From contig JAGUVW010000021.1 in the NCBI GenBank assembly GCA_020062665.1, positions 101,672 through 165,671 on the forward strand: a DNA stretch of 64,000 nucleotides, read 5' to 3'. Each line of letters starts with the position of its first letter. The stretch's first letter is position 1. The notes beneath the pieces were generated by a model. It did no database searches and had not been told where the DNA came from. It saw only the letters and a program-made list of their open reading frames with translations. A program made the translations under genes and the position numbers. The stretch is from Pseudomonadales bacterium (GTDB taxonomy: Bacteria > Pseudomonadota > Gammaproteobacteria > Pseudomonadales > Ketobacteraceae). Below, one piece after another: positions 28,695-37,157 of the stretch.

Positions 28695-30317
28695 TCAGTT
28701 GGATTCGCGCAGACTCTGCAAGCGCGGCCACAAAAAACTGAACTTGGCGCCACCCAGTTCACTCTGCGTTACCCGGGCGCGGCCGCCATGCCAGTACGCA
28801 ATGCGCGCCACGATCGACAATCCCAGGCCATAACCGCCGGATGCCCGAGTACGGCTGTCATCAAGCCGGGTGAAGGGCTGAAACACCCGCTTGCGATCCG
28901 CTTCGGGAATGCCGGGGCCATCATCTTCCACATCGATGCGAAACACATCGCCCACCACGGTAAAACTGATCACCACCTTCGAACGGGCATAGCGCAGCGC
29001 ATTGCCTACCAGATTCTGTACCACCCGATGGACATAACGTTCCTCGCCTTCTGCCCAACGACGCTCTTCCGGCAGATTTGGGGCTTTGTAGATCACCTGC
29101 TTCTTGCCTGCCAGGGCCTGGCTTTCCTGTTCCAGGCGACGCAGCAGCTTGTCGATGTCGATCATGACGAAATCCAGCACCGGCGTGCCTTCTTCCAGTT
29201 TGGAGTAGGTAAGGATCTCGTCGATCAATTTGTCCAGTTGCTCGATATCGTTGTCGATGGCCTCGGCGGTTTTCAGCCGCTGCTCGTCATTCATCGCGTC
29301 GATCATCATTTCCAGGCCGAAACGGATGCGGGCCACCGGCGTGCGCAATTCGTGAGACACCGCGCGCGTCAGTTCCTTTTGTGCGGTCAGCAAGCGCTGG
29401 ATATGTTCGGTCATGCCGTTGAGCGTACCCGCCAGCTGGCCGATAGCATCGGCACCTTCCACCGGCGCGCGCGCGTTCAGGTCGCCTCCGCGAATCCGCA
29501 GCACGGCTTTTTCCAGCGAAGACAGACGATTCTCCAGCGGCTTCACCAGCATGTACACGCCGAAGCCCACCAGCGCCAGCGCGATGATCACCATCATCGT
29601 CATCAATTCGAAGGGATACCAGTCGAACAGTTCCTGGGGGCCGAGCATCAGGACTTCGCCTGTTTCCGGCAGCAGTTTGTAGGCGGAAATCTGCGTGCTG
29701 CTGCCCCGGTTGCCAGCAAAATGCGCCACCGCCTGCTCCTCGTTGAACAGTCGCTGCTTTTTGTCGTCATCCAGCGTTACCTGAAACGGTGGCACGCGCT
29801 TGATGGGAAAACCGAAGGATCGGTTCAGGCGTTCCAGCACAGCATTCCACTCGTTGACCGGATGAGACGACAGATACTGCGAAACCAGCTCGGCAATGCC
29901 GCGCGCCTGCTGTTCGGTGAGGTATTCGCCGCTGCCCACGATGTAGCGCGGCTGTGGGCCCGGCACCTGTATGATGCCTTCGCTGCGTCGGCTGAAGTCG
30001 TCCACCAGCCGCAACACCAGGCGGCCTTTCTTCACCCGCTCGAGATCATCCTGGTCCAGCGAAAGTTGCTGCAGCTCCACCAACTCCATCTGGGCATCCA
30101 TCAAATGCCCCACCTCCTGCACCCAGCGCGACTGATAATCGTAGGGCTGCGCAGCGGTCATCTCGGCCACCAGCTCAATGGGGCCGGTCACCAGATTGGC
30201 GCGGAACAGATTGAGGCGGAAAAAATTGATGGTTTCCAGTGAGGCATAGAAAAGGATGCCGATCAGCACGCAGACCAGCACCATGCCACCATAGATACGC
30301 AGGAATATGCTGTTCAA
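28695..30317 (-). CDS. rstB: sensor histidine kinase RstB
   Basis: A 540-residue inner-membrane kinase: TM1 at about 9-27, a periplasmic domain of roughly 200 residues, TM2 near 240-257, a HAMP linker, HisKA with the phospho-accepting histidine in AVSHELRTPVARIRFGLEMM, and HATPase_c with NLVGNALRYA, DDGPGIP and GYGLGLSIV. It is longer than E. coli RstB (433 residues), mainly through the sensor domain. The start is TTG at 30317 with GGAG six bases upstream. It follows rstA by 13 bp and its kinase core matches the RstB type. Confidence 0.87.
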   Translation of the reverse strand: MNSIFLRIYGGMVLVCVLIGILFYASLETINFFRLNLFRANLVTGPIELVAEMTAAQPYDYQSRWVQEVGHLMDAQMELVELQQLSLDQDDLERVKKGRLVLRLVDDFSRRSEGIIQVPGPQPRYIVGSGEYLTEQQARGIAELVSQYLSSHPVNEWNAVLERLNRSFGFPIKRVPPFQVTLDDDKKQRLFNEEQAVAHFAGNRGSSTQISAYKLLPETGEVLMLGPQELFDWYPFELMTMMVIIALALVGFGVYMLVKPLENRLSSLEKAVLRIRGGDLNARAPVEGADAIGQLAGTLNGMTEHIQRLLTAQKELTRAVSHELRTPVARIRFGLEMMIDAMNDEQRLKTAEAIDNDIEQLDKLIDEILTYSKLEEGTPVLDFVMIDIDKLLRRLEQESQALAGKKQVIYKAPNLPEERRWAEGEERYVHRVVQNLVGNALRYARSKVVISFTVVGDVFRIDVEDDGPGIPEADRKRVFQPFTRLDDSRTRASGGYGLGLSIVARIAYWHGGRARVTQSELGGAKFSFLWPRLQSLRESN

Positions 30318-30330
30318 TCACAGCTCCGGA

Positions 30331-31071
30331 TCAGGTCAGATCCCGCACGAAAAGATAGCCCTTGCTGCGCACGGTTTTGATCCGGCGTGGATTCATGGGA
30401 TCGTCACCCACTTTCGGGCGAATGCGGGAGACGCGCACATCGATGGAGCGATCCTGTCCATCGTACTGAATGCCGCGCAGACGCTCGAAGATTTCTTCAC
30501 GGGACAGAATGGTGCCGGCGTTAGAAGCCAGCAGCCACAGAAGATCGTATTCCGCGCTGGTGAGATCCACTGCCTCGCCGTTGAGCCACACTTCGCGGGC
30601 GCTGTTGTCTATAACCAGATCGCCGAATTCCAGACGGTTGCTGACGTGTTCACCGCCAGCTTTTTCACCCTGCTTTTCTGCCGGATCGGAACGCCGCAGC
30701 AAAGCGCGAATGCGGGCCAGCAGCACACGGGGTTTCACCGGTTTGGCAACGTAATCGTCGGCACCCATTTCCAGACCCAGCACCTGATCCACGTCGTCGG
30801 TGCGGGCGGTGAGCATCAGAATCGGTTTCTTGTAGCGGTCGCGCACGCTCTTGCAGACTTCCAGGCCGTCGGCGCCCGGCAACATCAGATCCAGCACCAC
30901 CATGTCGGGCTGGTTGTCGATGATGGCATCGATAGCTTCACTGCCATCACCGATGACTTGCACCTTGATACCGTTACTGCGCAGGTAGTCTGCCGTCAAT
31001 TCCGCCAGGCGTTCATCGTCTTCCACGATGATCACGTAGGGTTGCATGTTTTCACTCACATCTGTGCGCAT
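30331..31071 (-). CDS. rstA: response regulator RstA
   Basis: A 246-residue OmpR-family regulator. The receiver domain shows EDD near residue 17, the phosphorylated aspartate in MVVLDLMLPGADGLEV, and KPVKP at the lysine. The winged helix DNA-binding domain runs from about 135 with LTSAEYDLLWLLASNAG and DVRVSRIRPKVGDD; IKTVRSKGYLF closes it. GAGG lies eight bases before the ATG. Upstream, three GTATAC hexamers in 174 bp may be part of its control region. Confidence 0.88.
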   Translation of the reverse strand: MRTDVSENMQPYVIIVEDDERLAELTADYLRSNGIKVQVIGDGSEAIDAIIDNQPDMVVLDLMLPGADGLEVCKSVRDRYKKPILMLTARTDDVDQVLGLEMGADDYVAKPVKPRVLLARIRALLRRSDPAEKQGEKAGGEHVSNRLEFGDLVIDNSAREVWLNGEAVDLTSAEYDLLWLLASNAGTILSREEIFERLRGIQYDGQDRSIDVRVSRIRPKVGDDPMNPRRIKTVRSKGYLFVRDLT

Positions 31072-31558
31072 CAGACCAACCTCATCCCCGTTGAGCCGGG
31101 TTTAAACTTCTTGTTTTTTATCAACTTAGTTAGAAAGATAGGATGTATACGGCAACCGCGCCAGTTTCCTGCGCAGGTTTCGGTCAATAGGGTATACCAG
31201 TGCGTTCTAATTGAGCTAGGCAAAAATTCGCAATCCCACATCATTCCCACATTTTATCCACAATTTGTCCCCAGAAAATCGCCTTGCGAGGTAGGGATAC
31301 CCGCACTATCTTGTATACACGAAGATACGAAACAACCAGATATTGTGGTAACCGGCTTGACCATGCGGTTCCATGACTGGTCGCTGCACCCGTAACAACC
31401 GTCAGATTCGAGAAGCACGATCCACTGCCCCGGGGGCCATCAAACCGTCTACACCCATAATAACTACAATCGTCAAAACCGCGCTAATATGGCCCCGCAT
31501 CGTCCCCGCGATCGCGGGGCTTTTTTTGTGCGACAGCTTTTGAGTGACAGGAAGGCCG
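31072..31558. other. intergenic region between rstA and tag with GTATAC repeats and a terminator
   Basis: The 487 bp hold GTATAC at 31145, 31192 and 31313 and a strong plus-strand terminator at 31504. No tRNA or convincing ORF is visible. The terminator has no plus-strand gene ahead of it, so it either ends an unannotated RNA or is a leader element of tag. Confidence 0.5.
31504..31527 (+). terminator. rho-independent terminator upstream of tag
   Basis: CCCCGC, GATC and GCGGGG form a six-pair GC stem, then C and seven T residues. It is 32 bp ahead of the tag start codon, in an unusual position for a terminator. Confidence 0.85.
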
Positions 31559-32158
31559 ATGAAAGCGAAGACCCGTTGTACCTGGTGTGGCGACGATCCC
31601 CTCTACCAGCAATACCATGACGAAGAATGGGGCGTGCCCCTGCGGGACGACCAGACGCTGTTTGAATTCCTGATCCTGGAAGGCGCCCAGGCCGGCCTGA
31701 GCTGGATCACCGTGCTGCGCAAACGCGAGCACTACAGGGCCGCCTTCGACCAGTTCAACGCGGAAAAGATCGCGCGCTACACCCCTGCCCGCATCGAGAA
31801 GCTGCTGCAGAATCCCGGCATCATCCGCAATCGCCTGAAAGTGGAAAGCGCTGTGCGCAACGCCCAGGCCTATTTGAACATCCGGGAGAAACACGATAGC
31901 TTTGCCGACTACTTGTGGCAGTTCGTGGACGGTCAGCCGATCCAGAACCGCTGGAACAGCATCCGCGAAGTGCCCGCCTCGACGCCGGAATCGGATCGCA
32001 TGAGCAAGGTGCTGAAAAAGGATGGCTTCAATTTCGTGGGCAGCACCATCTGCTACGCCCACATGCAGGCCACCGGCATGGTGAATGATCACACGGTGGA
32101 TTGCTTCCGCCACCAGGAGTGCAAAAAACTTGCGAAGAAAAATAATCGTTCCGCCTGA
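31559..32158 (+). CDS. tag: DNA-3-methyladenine glycosylase I
   Basis: A 199-residue base excision repair enzyme that removes 3-methyladenine. The zinc-binding N-terminus RCTWCGDDPLYQQYHDEEWG and the C-terminal HTVDCFRH keep the expected Cys/His ligands, and FEFLILEGAQAGLSWITVL with YTPARIEKLLQNPGIIRN are family hallmarks. AGGAAGG lies six bases before the ATG. The TM2 protein gene overlaps its 3' end. Confidence 0.95.
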   Translation: MKAKTRCTWCGDDPLYQQYHDEEWGVPLRDDQTLFEFLILEGAQAGLSWITVLRKREHYRAAFDQFNAEKIARYTPARIEKLLQNPGIIRNRLKVESAVRNAQAYLNIREKHDSFADYLWQFVDGQPIQNRWNSIREVPASTPESDRMSKVLKKDGFNFVGSTICYAHMQATGMVNDHTVDCFRHQECKKLAKKNNRSA

Positions 32159-32375
32159 AAAGATTTCCACCCGCAAGATTCTGCCGGCCTTTTTGCTGTG
32201 CTTCTTTTTCGGCGTGTTTGGCACGCACCGCTTTTATGTGGGCAAGGTGGGAACCGGTCTGCTGCAGATGCTGACGCTGGGCGGACTGTTCTTCTGGGCG
32301 TTGTTCGACATGATCCTGATCCTCAGCGGCAACTTCACCGACGTGGACGGCGCGCAGTTGAAAGACTGGACGTGA
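32130..32375 (+). CDS. TM2 domain-containing membrane protein
   Basis: A small membrane protein of about 81 residues. STRKILPAFLLCFFFGVFGT, HRFYVGKVGTGLLQMLTLGG and FFWALFDMILILSGNF form the two-helix TM2 hairpin with its conserved G-x-HRFY element. The favoured start is TTG at 32130, ten bases after AGGAG, overlapping the end of tag by 29 bp; an ATG at 32085 gives 96 residues without an RBS. Function unknown. Confidence 0.8.
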   Translation: MRRKIIVPPEKISTRKILPAFLLCFFFGVFGTHRFYVGKVGTGLLQMLTLGGLFFWALFDMILILSGNFTDVDGAQLKDWT

Positions 32376-32386
32376 TGTCAAAGTGG

Positions 32387-32415
32387 AAAAAGCGGGAACG
32401 CACATTCATTCCCGC
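32387..32415 (-). terminator. terminator of the serine hydrolase gene
   Basis: On the minus strand GCGGGAA and TTCCCGC form a seven-pair stem with a ten-base loop, followed by five T residues, 14 bases after the stop codon at 32429. Confidence 0.75.
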
Positions 32416-32428
32416 ACAGGAAATTCTC

Positions 32429-33697
32429 TCATCCATTCGCGAACGGCAATGAAATCCAGCGTCGGGGCTTCACGCCTTCGGCACGATCGGCCGCCTTGAG
32501 TGCCGCAGTATTGATGCGCATGATGCGGGAATCGCCGAACGGTGTGGTGCCACCCGCGCTGTTCACCGTAAAACCTACCGCCAGATGACGGGACGGATCA
32601 CACCAGGCACCTGATCCCTGAAATCCGAAATGTCCGAACGCATCCGGCGCTTTCACTCCCCAGGAAAACACCCGGTGATAACCCAGCCGCCAGTGCATGG
32701 GAATCGGCACCACCTTGTCGATCTTGCGGCTATGCACGTGGCTGATGCGATAGACCCTTCCCGGCGACATCAGCCGCACGCCATCAATTTCGCCATCGTT
32801 CGCCATCATCGCATACAGACGCGCCAGCGAGCGGGCAGTGAACATGCCATTGGCAGAGGGAATGCACGCCTTCACCACCGAGGGATCGTTGAAACTGAAC
32901 CGCCCCATGCCCCTGGGTGCCAGACCGCGCTGCAGATCATCCAGATCCACCCCCAGCACCTGCAACACGCCGCGCATGGTACCGATCTGCACGCGGGACA
33001 CCAGGCCGGGCGAACGACGCTTGCGTGCAGAGCCTTCAGCTCTGGGTGGACGATGAGTGGGCGGGAACGACGCCAGCAAGGCTCGGCGGTGGAATTCGCT
33101 TTCCGGCAAACCCACATGGAGGCCATCCAGTTGCAGCGGATCCGCCAGCTCGGTCTTCAGCAATTCGGCGAACGTCCTGCCGGTGACGCGCTGCATCACC
33201 TCACCCACCAGCCAACCATAAGTAAGGCCGTGATAGCCATGGGTGCGACCCGGCGCGTGCAGCGGCGTGGCTTTCGCCAGCGCATCGATCATGTAATCCC
33301 AGTCGGTGATGCGCATGGCATCGTCGATCATGCCACGGATATCCCACAGCCCGGCCTGATGGGTGAGCAGGTGACGCACGGTGATGTTGTCCTTGCCACC
33401 CTGTTTGAATTCGGGCCAGTAGTGCCACACTGGCTTGTCGTAATCGATGAGGCCGCGATCCGCCAGCACATGCAACAGCGTGGACGCAACGCCCTTGGTG
33501 GTGGAAAAAGACAGCGCCAGCGTATCTTCGCACCAGGGATTGCCGTCGTGATCACGACAGCCACCCCAGACATCCACCACACACTGTCCCTGGTGATAGA
33601 CCGTCACCGCCGATCCGCTGCGACCGTTGCCGGGGATCTGGCTGGCCAGCTCTTCCGCCACCGCAGAAAAAGAAGGATGTACGTAACCTTGCACCAT
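32429..33697 (-). CDS. serine hydrolase, beta-lactamase/esterase EstB family
   Basis: A 422-residue class C beta-lactamase-fold hydrolase. The nucleophile motif SxxK is STTKGVAS, the YxS/N region is seen as GYHGLTYGWLVGEVMQ, and the third motif as GHFGFQGSGAWCDP. Family members cleave esters of short or medium chain acids rather than beta-lactams. There is no obvious signal peptide, so it is probably cytoplasmic. It is followed on the same strand by its terminator and lies 26 bp after the ArsR gene, with which it could be cotranscribed. Confidence 0.88.
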   Translation of the reverse strand: MVQGYVHPSFSAVAEELASQIPGNGRSGSAVTVYHQGQCVVDVWGGCRDHDGNPWCEDTLALSFSTTKGVASTLLHVLADRGLIDYDKPVWHYWPEFKQGGKDNITVRHLLTHQAGLWDIRGMIDDAMRITDWDYMIDALAKATPLHAPGRTHGYHGLTYGWLVGEVMQRVTGRTFAELLKTELADPLQLDGLHVGLPESEFHRRALLASFPPTHRPPRAEGSARKRRSPGLVSRVQIGTMRGVLQVLGVDLDDLQRGLAPRGMGRFSFNDPSVVKACIPSANGMFTARSLARLYAMMANDGEIDGVRLMSPGRVYRISHVHSRKIDKVVPIPMHWRLGYHRVFSWGVKAPDAFGHFGFQGSGAWCDPSRHLAVGFTVNSAGGTTPFGDSRIMRINTAALKAADRAEGVKPRRWISLPFANG

Positions 33698-33722
33698 GAT
33701 GCTGTCTCCGTCGCAGTCGCAA

Positions 33723-34052
33723 CTAGGCCTTCCGTTCAGGCGTGGCGAAAAAATCCTTCAGCTGTGCGCACACCGCTTCATTCAGATAGCAGGTGATGAA
33801 CTTGCCATTGCGCTCCACTGTAATCAACTCAGCGTTCACCAATTCCTTGATATGGTGGGAAACCGTAGGCGCACCCACATTGAGCGAATTGATGAAATCC
33901 GTCAGCGCACAGCCGCAGACGTCTTTCGAGTCCATCTGGCGGCGCTGCATGATCTCCAGAAAGATCTGCAGGCGATTGGGATTGGACAGGGCCTTGAAGG
34001 CTTTTGCCAGTTGCCGTGAATCGGTCAAAACACCACTCCTGAAAACTTGCAT
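33723..34052 (-). CDS. ArsR family HTH regulator
   Basis: A 109-residue winged-helix repressor: LAKAFKALSNPNRLQIFLEI, then DVCGCALTDFINSLNVGAPT, VSHHIKELVNAELITVER and GKFITCYLN. The DVCGC segment sits where metal-sensing ArsR proteins have ELCVCDL, so a thiol-based sensor site is possible. It is upstream of the serine hydrolase on the same strand. Confidence 0.9.
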   Translation of the reverse strand: MQVFRSGVLTDSRQLAKAFKALSNPNRLQIFLEIMQRRQMDSKDVCGCALTDFINSLNVGAPTVSHHIKELVNAELITVERNGKFITCYLNEAVCAQLKDFFATPERKA

Positions 34053-34164
34053 AGTTTGACAAGTATAGAAGTATTGTCAGGCAGAAGACAGCCAGGGCTT
34101 GCCTACCCGTTGCCCCGACGCCTCCGCTATAATGCGCAGCCCCTGCAACCACCGGCTGCCCTTC

Positions 34165-34995
34165 ATGCCCAGTGACACCCCTCCACTAACAGATAGCTAC
34201 GAAAACCGCTTTGGCGGCATCGATCGCCTGTACGGCAAAGGTGCCCTGGCGATCCTGCGTCAACGGCACGTCTGCGTGGTGGGAATCGGTGGCGTGGGTT
34301 CCTGGGCGGCGGAAGCCCTGGCCCGCTCCGGCGTGGGTGAAATCACCCTGATCGATCTGGACGACATCTGCATTTCCAACACCAACCGGCAGATTCAGGC
34401 GCTGTCCGGCAACTTCGGCAAGCTGAAAGTGGAGGTGATGGCGCAACGACTGCGCGCCATCAATCCCGACCTGATCTGTCATGCAGATGCGGATTTCGTC
34501 ACTGTCACCAATGTGGCAGACAAGCTCGACAAGCGTTTTCACTTTGTGCTCGACGCCACCGACAAGGTGAAACACAAGACGGCAATGATCGTGCACTGCA
34601 AGCGCAACAAGATTCCCATTTATGTCGTGGGTGGCGCCGGCGGCCAGACGGATCCCACCCGCATCCAGCACGCCGATCTCACCCGCACCCACCAGGATCC
34701 ACTGCTCGCCCTGGTGCGCAAGAAACTGCGGCAAAATCATGGCTATACCAGCAATCCCAAACGTCGTTTTGGGGTGGAATGCGTGTTTTCCGACGAACCA
34801 CTGGTGTTCCCCCAACCCGACGGCAGCGTCTGCGCCCAGCGCCCCCAACTGGATGAAGACGGCAGCATCCGCCTGGATTGCGCCGGGGGATTTGGGGCTT
34901 CCACCTGCGTGACCGCCAGTTTTGGATTTGTCGCCGCTTCCCGTATCATCCGAAGACTGATCGACAAGGCGCGGGAACCGGGGACAAGCGACTGA
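34165..34995 (+). CDS. tcdA: tRNA threonylcarbamoyladenosine dehydratase
   Basis: A 276-residue E1-like enzyme that cyclises the t6A37 base of tRNA. RFGGIDRLYGKGALAILRQR is the typical start, VVGIGGVGSWAAEALARSG binds ATP, DLDDICISNTNRQIQAL and DATDKVKHKTAM follow, and the C-terminus ends with GGFGASTCVTASFGFVAA. The ATG at 34165 lies just before family sequence; an earlier ATG at 34099 adds unconserved residues. Confidence 0.95.
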   Translation: MPSDTPPLTDSYENRFGGIDRLYGKGALAILRQRHVCVVGIGGVGSWAAEALARSGVGEITLIDLDDICISNTNRQIQALSGNFGKLKVEVMAQRLRAINPDLICHADADFVTVTNVADKLDKRFHFVLDATDKVKHKTAMIVHCKRNKIPIYVVGGAGGQTDPTRIQHADLTRTHQDPLLALVRKKLRQNHGYTSNPKRRFGVECVFSDEPLVFPQPDGSVCAQRPQLDEDGSIRLDCAGGFGASTCVTASFGFVAASRIIRRLIDKAREPGTSD

Positions 34996-35075
34996 CGCCC
35001 CACCCGCCAATACAATACCAATAACATCAAGCGGGAATACACCATTCCGCTTTTCAGGATTCAGGCAGTTTTCTC

Positions 35076-37046
35076 ATGACGACACTTCGCATCTGGACGC
35101 TCACCTCTCTGCTGCTGGCGATATCGGCCTCTGCCACGGCGGCCGTTGAAAAACACACGGTTATCGACGGCATTCCCCACACCCTGGTGCTGGAGCAGAA
35201 CACTCATCTGCAACTGCCGGACGATCCTGCCACCCACTACCTTGGCCACCTCAAGGATGCGCCGGAAAGCTGGGTGCGGGTAACGCAGATGGGAGAGCAA
35301 TGGAGCGGTCTGATATCCCATCAGGATCAGCTCCATGAAGTGCACAGCCTGGCGGATACGCCGATCCTTGCCCGCCGCAGCAAGCAGAAGTTGACCACCT
35401 CCCTGGACGGATTTGAGGCCATCGGCAGCTGTGCCGCCGGGCAGTTTTATGCACCGACACTGGGCCAGGGATCACTGACCGGGCAACTGAAAAGTTCCGC
35501 CGGCGCCAAGACACTGACTTTCAACAACGCACTCACCAGCGCTGCAACCCTGAACTTCCCCACCGCCTGCACCCAGACCATCAATGGCGTGTGTCTGGTG
35601 GCGGAACTGACTGTGTTCTTCGATCGCAGTTTCCGTCAGGCCTATCCCAGCGACTATCGCAGCCGGGGTGCCGAGATTCTCAATATTGTCGATGGCTTCT
35701 ACCGCAATAATCTGGGCATTGCCTTCAATCTGCTGCACCTGGACTTCGACAACGGCGACCAGTTCACCACCAACAACAATCCGCTCACCATTCTGCAGGA
35801 CATGCAGGGCAGGCGTTTCCAAGCGCGGATTCGCCCCGGCGATCCCAACATCCGTAGCCTGATGCATCTGGTAACGGCCCGTGATTTTCTGTTCGATGAT
35901 GGCCAGACCGTGGATGACAACGTGGTGGGGCTGGCATATTCCACGGTTTACGATGTAGGTACATCGCCTCTCGAATTCTATTCAGTACTGTGTGGCAGCT
36001 CCGGCGAGGCGGTTGCCACCAGCCAGCTGATCTATCGCAACGGTCGGCCCAGCGCTGCGATCACTGCGGTGCTGGTGGCCCATGAAATCGGTCACAACCT
36101 GGGAATGGAACACGACGGCGATCCCGAATCCGCCACAGCCTCCAGTTGCACCGAGCCCACCCGCATCATGTACCCGGCCGTGATCGCCAACGCCACGAAC
36201 TTTTCCACCTGCTCCCAGGACGCGGCGGGGCTGAATATCAGCGCGTTGCCGACGGTAGAGAGCTGCTTCGACTTTCCGGTAGAAGTCAGCATCGCAGCGG
36301 AATCCGGCAACACCACGCAGACTGGTGCTGGCGCTGCGACACAACACCAGTTTGATGTCGCCCTGGCAACGGCCAACGGCTTCAACGGCAACATTCTGGT
36401 CAACGGTGGCATCCAGGCAGGCGATGGCGCCATCACCAGCGTCACACTGGCCGGAAACAACTGCTCGGTGAACGGCGCCCAAAACGGCTACAGCTGCAGC
36501 ATCAATTCACCGGGCCCTTCGAGTGCGCTGGTGGTTTCCTTCACCACCGGCAGCGAGCACCTCAGCCTGCAGCATCAGGTCAGCGCCGGCCAGAACCTGT
36601 TCGACATCAATACCGCCAACAACACTGCCGCCGCCACCGTTTTGGTGCAGGGCGCGGGACTGGCTCCCACCAACCTCACACTGACGCTCGATCGGTCGCG
36701 GGATGCCGTGGTGCTGCGCTGGCAGGATCACGCCAATGACGAAACCGGCTATCAGGTGGAGCGACGCGGTAACAATGGTGGCTGGGCGGTAGTGACCTCC
36801 ACGATTCCCGGTGATGCGGAAACGTTTGAGGATGTAGCCAGCCGGCTGGTGGGAACCAACGTTTACCGGGTGCGCGCCCTGTTCGGTACTACGGCATCCG
36901 CTCCCAGCAACGAAGCCAGCATCGAATTCAGCAGCAACCGGCTTATGGATCGGGGTCACTCCGGCGGCGGCGGTGGCGGTGCCCTGTCCTGGCTCAGCCT
37001 TGGCGGCCTGCTTTTGCTGCTGATCCGCCCCAGACGCAAGGCCTGA
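35076..37046 (+). CDS. secreted reprolysin-like (M12-type) metallopeptidase with GlyGly-CTERM tail
   Basis: A 656-residue exported protease. A signal peptide covers about residues 1-23, cleaved near SASATAA. The zinc site HEIGHNLGMEHD begins at H336 and the Met-turn may be RIMYPAV. The middle resembles a DUF11-like beta domain, and residues about 530-620 look like a fibronectin type III domain. The tail RGHSGGGGGGALSWLSLGG, then leucines and RPRRKA, is a GlyGly-CTERM signal, processed by rhombosortase for surface display or type II secretion. No rhombosortase is in the window. The upstream ATG has no strong RBS. It lies between tcdA and a GAF protein. Confidence 0.9.
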   Translation: MTTLRIWTLTSLLLAISASATAAVEKHTVIDGIPHTLVLEQNTHLQLPDDPATHYLGHLKDAPESWVRVTQMGEQWSGLISHQDQLHEVHSLADTPILARRSKQKLTTSLDGFEAIGSCAAGQFYAPTLGQGSLTGQLKSSAGAKTLTFNNALTSAATLNFPTACTQTINGVCLVAELTVFFDRSFRQAYPSDYRSRGAEILNIVDGFYRNNLGIAFNLLHLDFDNGDQFTTNNNPLTILQDMQGRRFQARIRPGDPNIRSLMHLVTARDFLFDDGQTVDDNVVGLAYSTVYDVGTSPLEFYSVLCGSSGEAVATSQLIYRNGRPSAAITAVLVAHEIGHNLGMEHDGDPESATASSCTEPTRIMYPAVIANATNFSTCSQDAAGLNISALPTVESCFDFPVEVSIAAESGNTTQTGAGAATQHQFDVALATANGFNGNILVNGGIQAGDGAITSVTLAGNNCSVNGAQNGYSCSINSPGPSSALVVSFTTGSEHLSLQHQVSAGQNLFDINTANNTAAATVLVQGAGLAPTNLTLTLDRSRDAVVLRWQDHANDETGYQVERRGNNGGWAVVTSTIPGDAETFEDVASRLVGTNVYRVRALFGTTASAPSNEASIEFSSNRLMDRGHSGGGGGGALSWLSLGGLLLLLIRPRRKA

Positions 37047-37157
37047 CTGAGCAAATCGTGTCCAACCTAGCAAAAATGATCGACTGAATCCGGGAACGGG
37101 CAACACCCTCTGGCCCCTTGACTACACTTGCAAGGGTAAGAACCAAGGAGTTGCCCC

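Noticed and set aside
28788..30242. 484-codon open frame on the plus strand
   Set aside because: It is antisense to the complete rstB kinase gene and its product shows no domain; it follows from the codon bias of rstB.
30307..31395. 362-codon open frame on the plus strand
   Set aside because: Mostly antisense to rstA; the part beyond rstA is unconserved intergenic sequence.
32630..33796. 388-codon open frame on the plus strand
   Set aside because: Antisense to the serine hydrolase with its intact STTK motif.
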